Assembly: GCA_938003875.1 (NCBI GenBank)
Contig: CALKWO010000120.1
Coordinates: 1 to 31,164 of the forward strand
DNA length: 31,164 bases
Source: an uncultured bacterium
GTDB lineage: Bacteria; Planctomycetota; Uabimicrobiia; Uabimicrobiales; JABWCH01
Direction of reading: 5' to 3'
Positions 24,801-31,144 of this stretch are shown piece after piece. The translations under genes and the position numbers were made by a program. The notes below the pieces were generated by a model. It ran no database searches, had not been told where the DNA came from, and saw only the letters and a list, made by a program, of their open reading frames with translations. Each line of letters opens with the position of its first letter. Within the stretch, counting starts at the first letter, position 1.

Positions 24801-26158
24801 ATGTACTCATACAGAATCAGTCCCAATATGAACTGAACCCACAAAAAATGGAAGGAATCAATCCCATTGGTACAAACCAGACGGGATTCTATCCTCCTCA
24901 AACTTCGGCTCAGGATTTTCTCCTTGCCTATAAAGTAGAACGCCCTGATTGGGAATTGACCTTTTCCGAAAACAAACAGTCCATCGTCCATACTGTAAAA
25001 GCCAGTATAGACAATATCAAAGTGGATACTTTCCTGGATAAAGAAGGCGACTGTCGCCATCGGATCGTTTACAACATACGCCACATGGGATTGCAGTTCC
25101 TGGAAATCGAAAGATTACAGAATTGCCAGATATGGGGTGTATTCGTTTCTGGCTATTTTGTCAAACCAGTCAAGAAAAATGTTCAGGGCAAAGAAGTTCT
25201 TTTGATCCCTCTTCAGCAAAACTTCACCAGCACGCAAAAAGAGGAAAGGCTTTCTGTTCGCATTGTCTATGATGAGAAGCTATTGCCTTTGCAAGAATCC
25301 ATTTCTTACAAGATTCCCTTGCCTCTTGTCAGCAATATCAAAGAAGTAGGAAGCGTTCATTGGAGCTTATACCTGCCCAATGGGTATATCTATCGTTTTG
25401 GCGGCAATATCAGCCCTTCGGAAGCCATGTATTTTGAAGAATATCGTAGCACTGTAAGCTATGATACCAACGATGCCCAAAAGCAGATTTATCTTAACAA
25501 ACAACTGCTTCAGGCTGCCATTTCTCGCGAAAATCGTCTCAAAATACGCCAAAACAACTATCTGAAGGAAGAAGAAAAAAGCCAGCAAGAAATCTTCAGC
25601 AATGTTCTTAAAGAAAAACAGCAGCTTGATCCTTACGTCAACAAAGGCGATTTACAACAGGTTAAGCAGTATGGTATGCAGAACATCGTAGCAGCGCAGA
25701 GAGCAGGACGAGATCAGGCAGGCAAAGCGCAGCCTCCTGTATACCTGGATCAAAAGAGCGAAAAATTCGCTGGAGAGGAAAATGATATTTTCCTGAAACG
25801 ACAAGGGCAAAATGTCCAGAAAATCTTTATTCCTCAGGAACAACAAAAGAAACAGACTGATCCCCTCTTTTCTTTTGATCTGGAAACACCCTACGATTGC
25901 AAGGTTTTCCATTTTGCCAAAAGACAAGGCGATGCAGTCCTGGAAATACGACCTTTCCTGTCTCCACAAAATAGCAAGATGTGGCTTGGCATACAGTTTG
26001 GCGCATTGTTCCTATTGCTTATACTTTGCGCCTCTCTACGCCTTTTCTCTCTGAAAGATGGCTATTCTTTCCGCAAGTTCGGTCTCACAATCCTCTTTGT
26101 TCTGCTTGCGATTGTATTCTTCAATTTCTTGGATTTTGTGCATTATTTCTATCTGTAA
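18818..26158 (+). CDS. Giant two-unit envelope protein, fused paralogues
   Basis: A 2446-residue protein with AGGAG 9 nt before the ATG. It has two homologous units. Unit 1: signal peptide (1-22), IYVPSEEW (31-38), YAQYLELL (53-60), long beta region, GLQYFDLTLPKDSNLW (about 850) with KPV after it, FQWYLYLPPSY, an acidic/proline-rich linker (about 1005-1160), then three membrane helices (about 1225-1245, 1251-1269, 1277-1296). Unit 2 begins with a signal-peptide-like helix (1311-1327, ending FLMAQ), then IYVSYDPEKL and FLPYSTY, beta region, GLQFLEIE and VKPV (about 2090-2118), HWSLYLPNGY, a charged linker (about 2238-2350) and two helices (2388-2410, 2420-2446). It probably spans the inner membrane with two large exported domains. 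No catalytic motif is seen; a scaffold or surface-layer role is only a guess. The reading frame is open throughout. Confidence 0.85.
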   Translation: MIRKFYLLLLSLLFLITTWVLAQEKISERMIYVPSEEWENVIKTQPKGISLTYAQYLELLGKQPKEVSKPLSSIVVGDIRYQGKMVEKTLHFEMDMLLTCLAEGLQEFSFEFGKMGVEKALLNGKEALISGQEIMQDEPVIQNQINDNVSNQEFYQQRLVRQSPPVQQMANSIVPPVIEPKVRYRLLLPGKGEHHLKMFFFKRLSTYKDELRANLILGQFASQTFVLKTQEDMEYTIDPIATTIRDSEMTIYMGNRSDFSLAMRPKEQKDVKQPLFLAHVYASHLVRVDSITSWFQISLEIYYQPQKTFIFQIPANVEILSISENRWESETIENVKKITVQLEEAVDKTHNITIKCERQLLGDKDFSIPGIITSGQNLLRQDGLIYVEKTSEIQLEIQKVEEARQITTESLFPRGKGAEPTLLKQFGEEAFAAFKHAHTDYSIVMKKKEIVPVMESTFVSAISFYQDGLECVSHITFDVIEGKPKQLTIALPQGWSVDSIEGYLARNPQSAFQKFNDFAYYVKDSILYLALRNKIVPGQKLRVSLKLQNMPEGWQSDWEERQMFLPLIRPLSTKYLPSFAGVIVDPDYQMEVSQISYAQSVDLNLLRSLQVSSKNLRLGLKLNEDKASVNISLKRKPSCLDLTVASYLSVEPERIRSLSVLVYDIKNASQNTLRFMLPKGFPYLLNISDEFGIIKEKEQKENKNGQEWVIKLQKRVIGTYSLYLSFEIPIQSIESYMDFPVMQFPGVEQRKGFIGICGISQAEITPVLTKGLTRILNTQLPIVPHPELPGGTEYLHAFKYANADFQLGMEIKMHGKVNVANSILEDVTISTLYPQKDMERVVCQYKLTHIGLQYFDLTLPKDSNLWSAVVDDKGEKPVRKDNVLSIPVPRENSGKSNIIRVVYERKVPEIGSFGTLVLERPLTPASIPVKKFQWYLYLPPSYQIGKFSSDFITGGKPWYQILGNLFTLAVSYEKSVRYSGRQNTYSMPKKVQEEHYYNETQQNMPAPGVLPAPPTAGAPRPSKSPALQKPSLKSQFDLKERRKTEGMKKDMVKLEREEKKKEYLKQELPAEIEEEDMSKEMPMPEAPAEPKMQDELGDIEEEERDTKGEETELPPTPEPVTEDKPMDNKIINRQQAVESNDDTDWDAMPKTPIGSIRPKIPSPTGKKLSQDDQTGVYSVKAKGLRSLDIELLGSRIQAQTRSIGRQLPTSLASISLLYFHEETMRSLRLALATLSTLLGLILLVQRRLPRAIMIIGLLLVVSFVPFFFGSWLTPYSNAIAWGLLGSVGLLIAYRILAKIGTWVIYQPQANALFLLAILTASSFLMAQPQNTRQIYVSYDPEKLEQLDQVNKVFLPYSTYISLWNNAYPDRPIGIAQTKPQDAYFLYHADYKGKIVGEKTQFSVNFLIEVVKAPIAIPLGLAQTAVEKAVLYKQGENEAGQAVTLKPTDMGYSLMLAQEGQYRVEMQFLPQGKTIGKRGNFQFGLVPVASSVLEFTLDNDMEANLSSFAGDWYEKKQEANKAIVMFPGLSKQISLEWYQSSEIYKAKGLNINANSTHHLTVSDYLLRLESKIQYQILSGKIDKLHLKVPKDYNILRLSCTNLERWILSEEEDKNSIMIRLVDNSAQNLTVDLVADKVLSQVPTEVTYPEIIPVEAERENGQAILVTQNFYNVIVTKHDKLRKISSYDRNQKFYEVFRYNDHPYQLEFSIQPQEYYNFSRSRLVMTVDEEKVKASYIATLEVKGKEIFSYQMNFPNLFNITKVSGQAVKSWKVEQKENEQILNIPFHGSLKKGEKTEIQVSMERELKDAKSLPVLYLYSPHVQYASGDILVASARDVALTAVELNGLQESDIASFNDIPDYIKRYAFRFEGAQYQGKLEIQSQQPQIEVDTIINLLVEDDWINFGYFLRYKIQFAAADTFIFRLPATLGEDIDILGENIKETKKSKQGKYHVWKVVLHTKVRDQYMLALFPRVMENQGTGIVFYPIEFPQQIASRLYVLIQNQSQYELNPQKMEGINPIGTNQTGFYPPQTSAQDFLLAYKVERPDWELTFSENKQSIVHTVKASIDNIKVDTFLDKEGDCRHRIVYNIRHMGLQFLEIERLQNCQIWGVFVSGYFVKPVKKNVQGKEVLLIPLQQNFTSTQKEERLSVRIVYDEKLLPLQESISYKIPLPLVSNIKEVGSVHWSLYLPNGYIYRFGGNISPSEAMYFEEYRSTVSYDTNDAQKQIYLNKQLLQAAISRENRLKIRQNNYLKEEEKSQQEIFSNVLKEKQQLDPYVNKGDLQQVKQYGMQNIVAAQRAGRDQAGKAQPPVYLDQKSEKFAGEENDIFLKRQGQNVQKIFIPQEQQKKQTDPLFSFDLETPYDCKVFHFAKRQGDAVLEIRPFLSPQNSKMWLGIQFGALFLLLILCASLRLFSLKDGYSFRKFGLTILFVLLAIVFFNFLDFVHYFYL

Positions 26159-26189
26159 GGAATATTATATTATTCTGACAGTATCTGGG

Positions 26190-26253
26190 GTGCTTAAAAA
26201 ATAAGCACAGAGACAAAGAACCACGGATCAACAGTCCGTGGTTCTTCCTTTTT
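26190..26253 (+). terminator. Double-hairpin intrinsic terminator of the giant envelope operon
   Basis: A first hairpin pairs GTGCTTA (26190-26196) with TAAGCAC (26202-26208). A second, perfect 12-bp stem pairs AAGAACCACGGA (26216-26227) with TCCGTGGTTCTT (26235-26246) around a 7-nt loop and is followed by CCTTTTT. It starts 31 bp after the stop codon. The second hairpin is a textbook Rho-independent terminator. Confidence 0.85.
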
Positions 26254-26269
26254 AGTTAGGTATTTATTA

Positions 26270-26289
26270 ATAGGAATTCCAATTCCTAT
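26270..26289. promoter_or_regulatory. Perfect palindrome upstream of the promoter, possible operator
   Basis: ATAGGAATT and AATTCCTAT are 9-bp inverted arms around CC. The palindrome ends 30 bp upstream of the -35 box. The following TTCCTATACAGTAAATTA recurs with one change at 13315-13331, so it may be part of a small repeat rather than an operator. The TAGGAATTCC core also occurs at 14847-14855. Confidence 0.4.
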
Positions 26290-26319
26290 ACAGTAAATTA
26301 AAGATTTCCATAAATTCCC

Positions 26320-26348
26320 TTGAAAAAAAATATGTTCTCGAATATAGT
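26320..26348 (+). promoter_or_regulatory. Sigma70-type promoter for the tail-fibre-like/DUF11 pair
   Basis: TTGAAA (26320-26325), a 17-bp spacer and TATAGT (26343-26348) differ from the consensus TTGACA/TATAAT at one base per box. The start site would be near 26355, about 47 nt before the GTG. This is the best promoter in the window and follows directly on the terminator of the preceding operon. Confidence 0.6.
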
Positions 26349-26401
26349 ATGGTAGGTTACGTTGCATTTTTCTTTCCTCAAAAAAGAAAAAGGAGAAATT
26401 T

Positions 26402-27700
26402 GTGTCTCTAAAAAGATTAAATTATTTTAAAGGGCAGTTTTTGAAAGCTCAGGATTTCAAAGATGAGCAACAATATCATATCGAAAGCCTGAAGAAATAT
26501 GGCAGAAATCTTTATACATGGGGTATTCTTAGAGGTTTGGTGCCAGAAGAGAGAGGAACAGGTCTATTGATAAAAAAGGGTGCTGCAATAGACAGTGAGG
26601 GAAGAATCCTGATTCTTTCGCAAGAAGAAATCATTGGCAATTTTCCTGGTAAATTTTTTTATATTGTTCTTGTGCACCAGGAAAAAGCTATGGATGCTGT
26701 CAGCGAAACAGGGATCACAGGAGATACACGTATTTTAGAAACAGCCGAAATCAAAGTGAGTATGACAGCCGACCCTAAAAAAGAAGTGATACTGGGAAAA
26801 GTAAATATCAATGAGCAAAACAAGCCAGAAATAGATACATCTCTGAGACGCTATAGCGGAATTCCTTTCTATTCAGAAATGGAAGATGGCCCAGAAATTC
26901 TGGGGAAAGTTTTTGAAAGCAAAGAGTATGGAAAAGAATATGGTATTTATTGCAAATCTTCCTGGCTTGAAGTAGAAGGAAGAATCAAGGCATTAGGATT
27001 AAAAATTTCTGGCAATACCGTTCTTGGCGAACAAGACAAAGAAGACAATATTTTTGTTTTTGGTGTCATTCAGCCTCGAAGACCTTCCAATAAAAAATTG
27101 CCTGCTAACACACTCCCTGGAAGCAAGCTGCAAATATCAGGAGATATAGAATTTCAGCAAATTCTGACAACTCCGAATGACATGATAATCACTTCTTCTG
27201 GCGATATTTCGCTGATTAGCCCCAAAGGTGTATATGTCAAAAAAAACAGAGAAAGAAGTAGCATGAGTGGAAACCTGAGCGTAGAAGGCGATATTACTGT
27301 TTCAGGTAAAATTAGCGCGGTATCAAAACAATTTGTCATCCAGCATCCTTTAGACCCTGAGAACAAACTTCTTGTCCATTCTACCCTGGAAGGGCCTGAA
27401 CTGGCTGTTTTTTACAGAGGAGAAGCACAATTGATAAAGGGAGAAGCTACAATAGAACTTCCTTCCTATTTTGAAGCATTGACCCAAAAGAAAAACAGAA
27501 CCGTCTTGCTCACGCCTATCCATGAAAACAATTCTTCTCTTTCTGCCCTATCTGCCTCCCATGTGACAGAAGGAAAATTTACCGTGAAGATGATTGGTGA
27601 TAGCAATCCTTCTCAGAAATTTTACTGGGAAGTCAAGGCTATAAGATCCGATATGCCAGACCTGGAAGTGGAAAAAAATCACGTTCATAAAGGGCAATAA
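26402..27700 (+). CDS. Tail-fibre/baseplate-like protein
   Basis: A 432-residue protein that starts at GTG, decided by AAGGAGA ending 6 nt before it. No signal peptide. Residues 4-50 (RLNYFKGQFLKAQDFKDEQQ, then YGRNLYTWGILRGL) match the G-x-F-L-x-x-x-D-F-x-x-E-Q-x-Y-H ... W-G-I-x-x-G-L pattern seen in proteins encoded near phage-tail-like or contractile-injection baseplates. Residues about 240-308 are short GD/SG-rich beta repeats. Residues about 309-425 are a recognisable module: FVIQHPLDPENKLLVHST, EGPE, FYRGEA, ELPSYFEAL, LTPI, FYWEVKA. That module is typical of tail fibres and of large extracellular proteins in several phyla. The likely role is a surface or fibre component; the tail association is family-level inference, because no other tail genes are in the window. 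The DUF11 gene follows after 2 bp. Confidence 0.75.
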   Translation: MSLKRLNYFKGQFLKAQDFKDEQQYHIESLKKYGRNLYTWGILRGLVPEERGTGLLIKKGAAIDSEGRILILSQEEIIGNFPGKFFYIVLVHQEKAMDAVSETGITGDTRILETAEIKVSMTADPKKEVILGKVNINEQNKPEIDTSLRRYSGIPFYSEMEDGPEILGKVFESKEYGKEYGIYCKSSWLEVEGRIKALGLKISGNTVLGEQDKEDNIFVFGVIQPRRPSNKKLPANTLPGSKLQISGDIEFQQILTTPNDMIITSSGDISLISPKGVYVKKNRERSSMSGNLSVEGDITVSGKISAVSKQFVIQHPLDPENKLLVHSTLEGPELAVFYRGEAQLIKGEATIELPSYFEALTQKKNRTVLLTPIHENNSSLSALSASHVTEGKFTVKMIGDSNPSQKFYWEVKAIRSDMPDLEVEKNHVHKGQ

Positions 27701-27702
27701 GA

Positions 27703-29121
27703 ATGAAAATGCTTTTATTGTGTATTTTAGCCCTGCTGTCTGCACTTTTCGCACAGCAAAACAACACGTCTTTGATCAGCACAGGGCCTATCCAACTGAC
27801 ACAAACTATGCCCAAGCAGGTTTTGCTCAACAAAATAGCTGTAAGCGAAATTCTAGTAACAGCTCAGGACAATGCCTGCGATATAGTCATTACCTGTATA
27901 CTGTCGGACTCTAGCACCTATTCTCAAAGCGATCCACAGGCTTCTTTAGATGGAAAAACATTGACATGGAAAATAGACCAGATGGTTCAGGGAGAAAACA
28001 AGCTTTTAAAAGTCTTTTATCATCCGATAAAAGAAGGCACAATTACTTTTTGCACAAAAGTAACCTCTGTTCCCATGTGCTGTGTATCTTCGTTCGCAGG
28101 GAAAGCCATTCTCTCTATCACCAAGCAAGGGCCTGAGTTTGTCCATTTAGGAAATGAAGTCGTTTATCAGGTTAATGTAAAAAATGTAGGAACTGCTATG
28201 GCAGAAGACGTTTCTGTTGTGGATGAATTTCCCAAAGCTTTGGCTCATGCTAACTACAAGAACAAAGTAGGGTATTTATTGGGAAATCTTGCTCCTGGCA
28301 TCGAAAAGAATGTGAACTTTGTATTTAAAGCTGTGCAAAGAGAAAAAATTCGCAATATGGTAGTAGCAAAGGCAAACAATGCCGATGCAGTAAGAGCTTT
28401 TGCCGATACAAACGTTGTTTTAGAAGAAATTTCCGTGAATATTCAATGCCCTCCTGTTGCGTATCTAGGGAAAAAAATTCAATCTACTGTTTTAGTGAAA
28501 AATGCTGGGGATACAAAGCTTACAGATATTATGGTTATCGCTCATGTTCCTAGAGAATGGAGAAATGTTTCTTTAGATTTTGCAGCCAAGATCGAAGAAT
28601 CTTCTATTGTCTGGGAATTGGGTAGTCTTCTGCCTGGAGCAGAAAAGGCCTATGACCTTTCTTTTATTTGTAAAGAATTGGGGAATCATTGTCTTGTCGT
28701 TCATGCTTCTTCCAAGAGTAAATCTTTAGAAGCAAAAGCTTCTTGTTGTACTTTATGGAAAGGAATGCCTGCGTTTTTACTTGAAGTTCAGGATACTATA
28801 GATCCTTTACTGATAAATCAGACAACAGAGTATATTATTGAAGTGACAAACCAGGGGAGTGCTGAAGACACTAATATCAAAATCGTTGCAAAATTTCCCT
28901 CTCAAATTTCTCCAGTAAGCGCGTCAGGGCCTACTTCCCATAGAATAGATGGGAAATTCGTAGTATTTTCTCCTTATCCAAGTCTAAAACCAAAAGAAAA
29001 GATTTTATTCAAAATTCAAGCAAAAGCTTATGAAGAAGGAGATGGTAGAGTCAGTGTATTTCTCTATTCTGATCTCTTGAAAGAACCTGTTCCAGAAGAA
29101 GAAAGTACTCATGTGTATTAA
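27703..29121 (+). CDS. Cysteine-rich DUF11 (OmcB-like) wall protein
   Basis: A 472-residue secreted protein. The signal peptide is MKMLLLCILALLSALFA. Four Ig-like DUF11 domains follow: a degenerate one (about 25-125), then AILSITKQGPEFVHLGNEVVY (written in part), then ISVNIQCPPVAYLGKK, then PAFLLEVQDTIDPL. N-x-G strand motifs (VKNVGTA, VKNAGDT, VTNQGSA) mark each of the last three. The mature chain has ten cysteines, all in the first three domains and including two CC pairs, which suggests disulfide cross-linking as in chlamydial OmcB. The end (GRVSVFLYSDLL, then PVPEEESTHVY) fits the conserved ending of planctomycetal DUF11 proteins. AAGGG lies 8 nt before the ATG. Co-transcribed with the fibre-like gene. 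The likely place is the periplasm or wall. Confidence 0.85.
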   Translation: MKMLLLCILALLSALFAQQNNTSLISTGPIQLTQTMPKQVLLNKIAVSEILVTAQDNACDIVITCILSDSSTYSQSDPQASLDGKTLTWKIDQMVQGENKLLKVFYHPIKEGTITFCTKVTSVPMCCVSSFAGKAILSITKQGPEFVHLGNEVVYQVNVKNVGTAMAEDVSVVDEFPKALAHANYKNKVGYLLGNLAPGIEKNVNFVFKAVQREKIRNMVVAKANNADAVRAFADTNVVLEEISVNIQCPPVAYLGKKIQSTVLVKNAGDTKLTDIMVIAHVPREWRNVSLDFAAKIEESSIVWELGSLLPGAEKAYDLSFICKELGNHCLVVHASSKSKSLEAKASCCTLWKGMPAFLLEVQDTIDPLLINQTTEYIIEVTNQGSAEDTNIKIVAKFPSQISPVSASGPTSHRIDGKFVVFSPYPSLKPKEKILFKIQAKAYEEGDGRVSVFLYSDLLKEPVPEEESTHVY

Positions 29122-29153
29122 TTAATATATTGTATTGGTCAAAGTGATCCTGT

Positions 29154-29197
29154 GCAAAATGAGTAATGCTATGGCAATAGCATCTACTCCATTTTGC
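29154..29197 (+). terminator. Long hairpin after the DUF11 gene
   Basis: GCAAAATG at 29154-29161 pairs with CATTTTGC at 29190-29197. The stem continues through GAGTA/TACTC-type and ATGCTAT/ATAGCAT pairs to a GGCA loop, about 19 bp with two single-base bulges. It begins 32 bp after the stop. It is followed by GGTTCTAGCATGGTTTT, without a clean T-run, so Rho-independent termination is possible but not textbook. Confidence 0.5.
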
Positions 29198-29330
29198 GGT
29201 TCTAGCATGGTTTTAGAGAAAACACTATTTATGTCTTCTCTTGAAATATGTGCAATAACATTTTGACTAAAACAAATTAATATATTCTTAGGAATCGAAA
29301 ATTTACAACTATCGGAAAGGTTGGTTTTAT

Positions 29331-30908
29331 ATGCAGCTTATGATTTCTGCCCAATCGCTCGAAAAGATCGAATCTGATGCTTTGGTGATGGGCATTGAAA
29401 AGGGTTCTTCCCTTGGCCGTTATTTTCCCAATGCAAGTCCAGAATTTAAAAATTTTTTAGACCGTTTGACAACAGAAAAAGAAATCAATGGAGAACAAGA
29501 AGAAATAACCATTGTCCATACTTTCGACCAGATAAAAAGCAGCAGGCTGGTGATCGTTGGTCTGGGAAGTTCTTCTCAATTCAATCTTGATCGCTTACGC
29601 AAGGTAATTGCGATTGCTGGCAGAAAACTCAGACAAATCCATTGCAAAAAAGTGGCGATTTCTCTCGATACAATCCCTGTCTCTTTTTCTCGCGAAGACA
29701 TTGCCTGCTCTCTTATGGAAGGCTTTTTCATGGGACTATACCAGTTTCCCAAACTATCCAGGCAGGAAGTCCAGGAAGAACCATTAGAACAGATGGTTTT
29801 TTGCTGTAGCCGAACAGCCCAGCACAGTAGTCTTTCTCATGCTATCTACACAGGCTCTGTCCTCGCAGATGTAACCAATTTCGCTCGTACTATAGCCAAT
29901 TCTCCTGGTAATTATATGACGCCAGAGAAAATGGCCCAAGAGGCTATCTCTATTGCCAGGGAACACAAGCTGAACTGCCGCATCTTTGATGAAGAAGATA
30001 TGAAAAAGATGGGAATGAATCTGATTCTTGCTGTATCACAAGGAAGCGAAAACTCACCACGATTGATTGTTCTTGAATACAATGGAAATGGTGGACACTC
30101 TAAACCCATTGGTCTTATCGGGAAGGGCGTTACTTTCGACAGCGGCGGAATTTCCCTGAAACCTGGCAAAGATATGCACAAAATGAAGGCAGACAGAGCT
30201 GGCGGAGCAATCGCTATGGCAGTGATCAAAGCTCTGGCGAGGATGGATGCCCACATTCACGTCGTTGCTGTTATACCTTGTGTAGAAAATATGCCTTCTG
30301 GCAGTGCCTATAAACCAGGTGATGTATTTATTAGCTATGGAGGAAAATCCGTAGAAATCCTGAATACAGATGCAGAAGGCCGCCTGATTCTTGCAGATGC
30401 TATCAGCTATGCTCAAAAAGATCTCAGAATGGATTGCATCATCGATGTGGCTACTTTGACTGGTGGTGCCCTAGGTGCCTTAGGCCCCAAAATTATCGCG
30501 GCTTTCAGCAATGATGATACATTATATAAATCTTTTGAGGAAGGCTGCTGGCATAGTGGAGAATACTGCTGGAGAATGCCTTTGCACATGGAATATCAGG
30601 ATATGCTCAAAAGCGATGTAGCAGATATAAAAAATCTGAGCTACCAGCCTCCCTCCACAATTGAAGGTGCTTTATTTTTACAAGCTTTTCTAAAAAAAGA
30701 AACAAAATGGATGCATCTGGATATTGCTAGCGTAGACTATGCTGATGCAACATCGGGATATGTAACCAAGGGTTCAACAGGAATCGGCATTCGATCCCTC
30801 GTTAGGATGCTTTTGCACCTGAGCGAGCAGGACCTTTACGAACATCCACCCTATCAGGCACTGCAATATGGTAAGCTCTGGAGTGAATACCCTCTGGAAT
30901 ATTGCTAG
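29331..30908 (+). CDS. pepA: Leucyl aminopeptidase (M17)
   Basis: A 525-residue cytosolic metallo-exopeptidase that removes N-terminal residues, preferring leucine, from peptides; normally a hexamer with two divalent metals per subunit. The N-terminal domain spans about 1-165. The catalytic domain shows every key residue at a constant offset of 5 from E. coli PepA: Lys265 and Asp270 in GKGVTFDSGG, Lys277 (catalytic), Asp288 in KMKAD, then Asp347, Glu349 and Arg351 in NTDAEGR. Length is close to the usual 500. The stretch after Asp288 reads RAGGAIA, where E. coli has MCGAAAV; this is unlikely to affect metal binding. AAAGG lies 10 nt before the ATG; an ATG three codons on is an alternative. 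The gene is monocistronic here. Unlike its neighbours it is a housekeeping enzyme, and it has no signal peptide. Confidence 0.95.
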   Translation: MQLMISAQSLEKIESDALVMGIEKGSSLGRYFPNASPEFKNFLDRLTTEKEINGEQEEITIVHTFDQIKSSRLVIVGLGSSSQFNLDRLRKVIAIAGRKLRQIHCKKVAISLDTIPVSFSREDIACSLMEGFFMGLYQFPKLSRQEVQEEPLEQMVFCCSRTAQHSSLSHAIYTGSVLADVTNFARTIANSPGNYMTPEKMAQEAISIAREHKLNCRIFDEEDMKKMGMNLILAVSQGSENSPRLIVLEYNGNGGHSKPIGLIGKGVTFDSGGISLKPGKDMHKMKADRAGGAIAMAVIKALARMDAHIHVVAVIPCVENMPSGSAYKPGDVFISYGGKSVEILNTDAEGRLILADAISYAQKDLRMDCIIDVATLTGGALGALGPKIIAAFSNDDTLYKSFEEGCWHSGEYCWRMPLHMEYQDMLKSDVADIKNLSYQPPSTIEGALFLQAFLKKETKWMHLDIASVDYADATSGYVTKGSTGIGIRSLVRMLLHLSEQDLYEHPPYQALQYGKLWSEYPLEYC

Positions 30909-30914
30909 GCCAAT

Positions 30915-30944
30915 TTAGCGATGAGAATTAAATAACTTCCTCAT
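30915..30944 (-). repeat. Dispersed intergenic repeat, copy 2
   Basis: The inverse of 26-55; 26 of the bases (30915-30940) are a perfect match and one mismatch lies in the outer 4. It begins 7 bp after the aminopeptidase stop. Confidence 0.75.
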
Positions 30945-30948
30945 AAGA

Positions 30949-31098
30949 TTTCACCGCAGAGACGCAGAGTACGCAGAGAAGAGAGAATAATAACGCAAAA
31001 TATTGTCTCTGCTTCTGCGTATTATTCATATTTTTTATAGTATAATTTAAAATCTTCTCTTCTCTGCGATCTCTGCGCCTCTGCGGTAAATTTTTTTT
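30949..31098. repeat. Large imperfect palindrome of the GCAGAG family, with T-run
   Basis: The outer arms, 30949-30985 and 31053-31090, pair over about 35 bp with few mismatches; the core is ACCGCAGAG and CTCTGCGGT. An inner stem pairs GAATAATAACGCA (30985-30997) with TGCGTATTATTC (31016-31027), one bulge. T8 follows at 31091-31098, so transcripts of the aminopeptidase could end here. ACCGCAGAG-type intergenic repeats are widespread in bacteria; a diverged copy lies at 13501-13550. Confidence 0.75.
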
Positions 31099-31100
31099 CG

Positions 31101-31143
31101 AAATGGGGAAGTTAGGAATCGGAATTAAATAAGTTCCCCATTT
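31101..31143. repeat. Palindromic repeat, copy 3 of the family at 24-55
   Basis: AAATGGGGAA (31101-31110) and TTCCCCATTT (31134-31143) are perfect 10-bp inverted arms. Read on the minus strand the element matches 24-48 with about four differences, so this is a two-ended version of the repeat seen at the window start. Confidence 0.65.
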
Positions 31144-31144
31144 A

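Noticed and set aside
24029..25084. 351-codon minus-strand ORF
   Set aside because: Antisense to the second unit of the fused envelope gene; no ribosome-binding site and no recognisable protein features.
27703..27723. Lipoprotein signal in the DUF11 protein (Cys at position 7)
   Set aside because: The cysteine lies at the start of the hydrophobic core and the residues before it (LLL) do not form a lipobox.
29264..29286. TTGACT and TATATT before pepA as a promoter
   Set aside because: The spacer is only 11 bp, too short for a sigma70 promoter.
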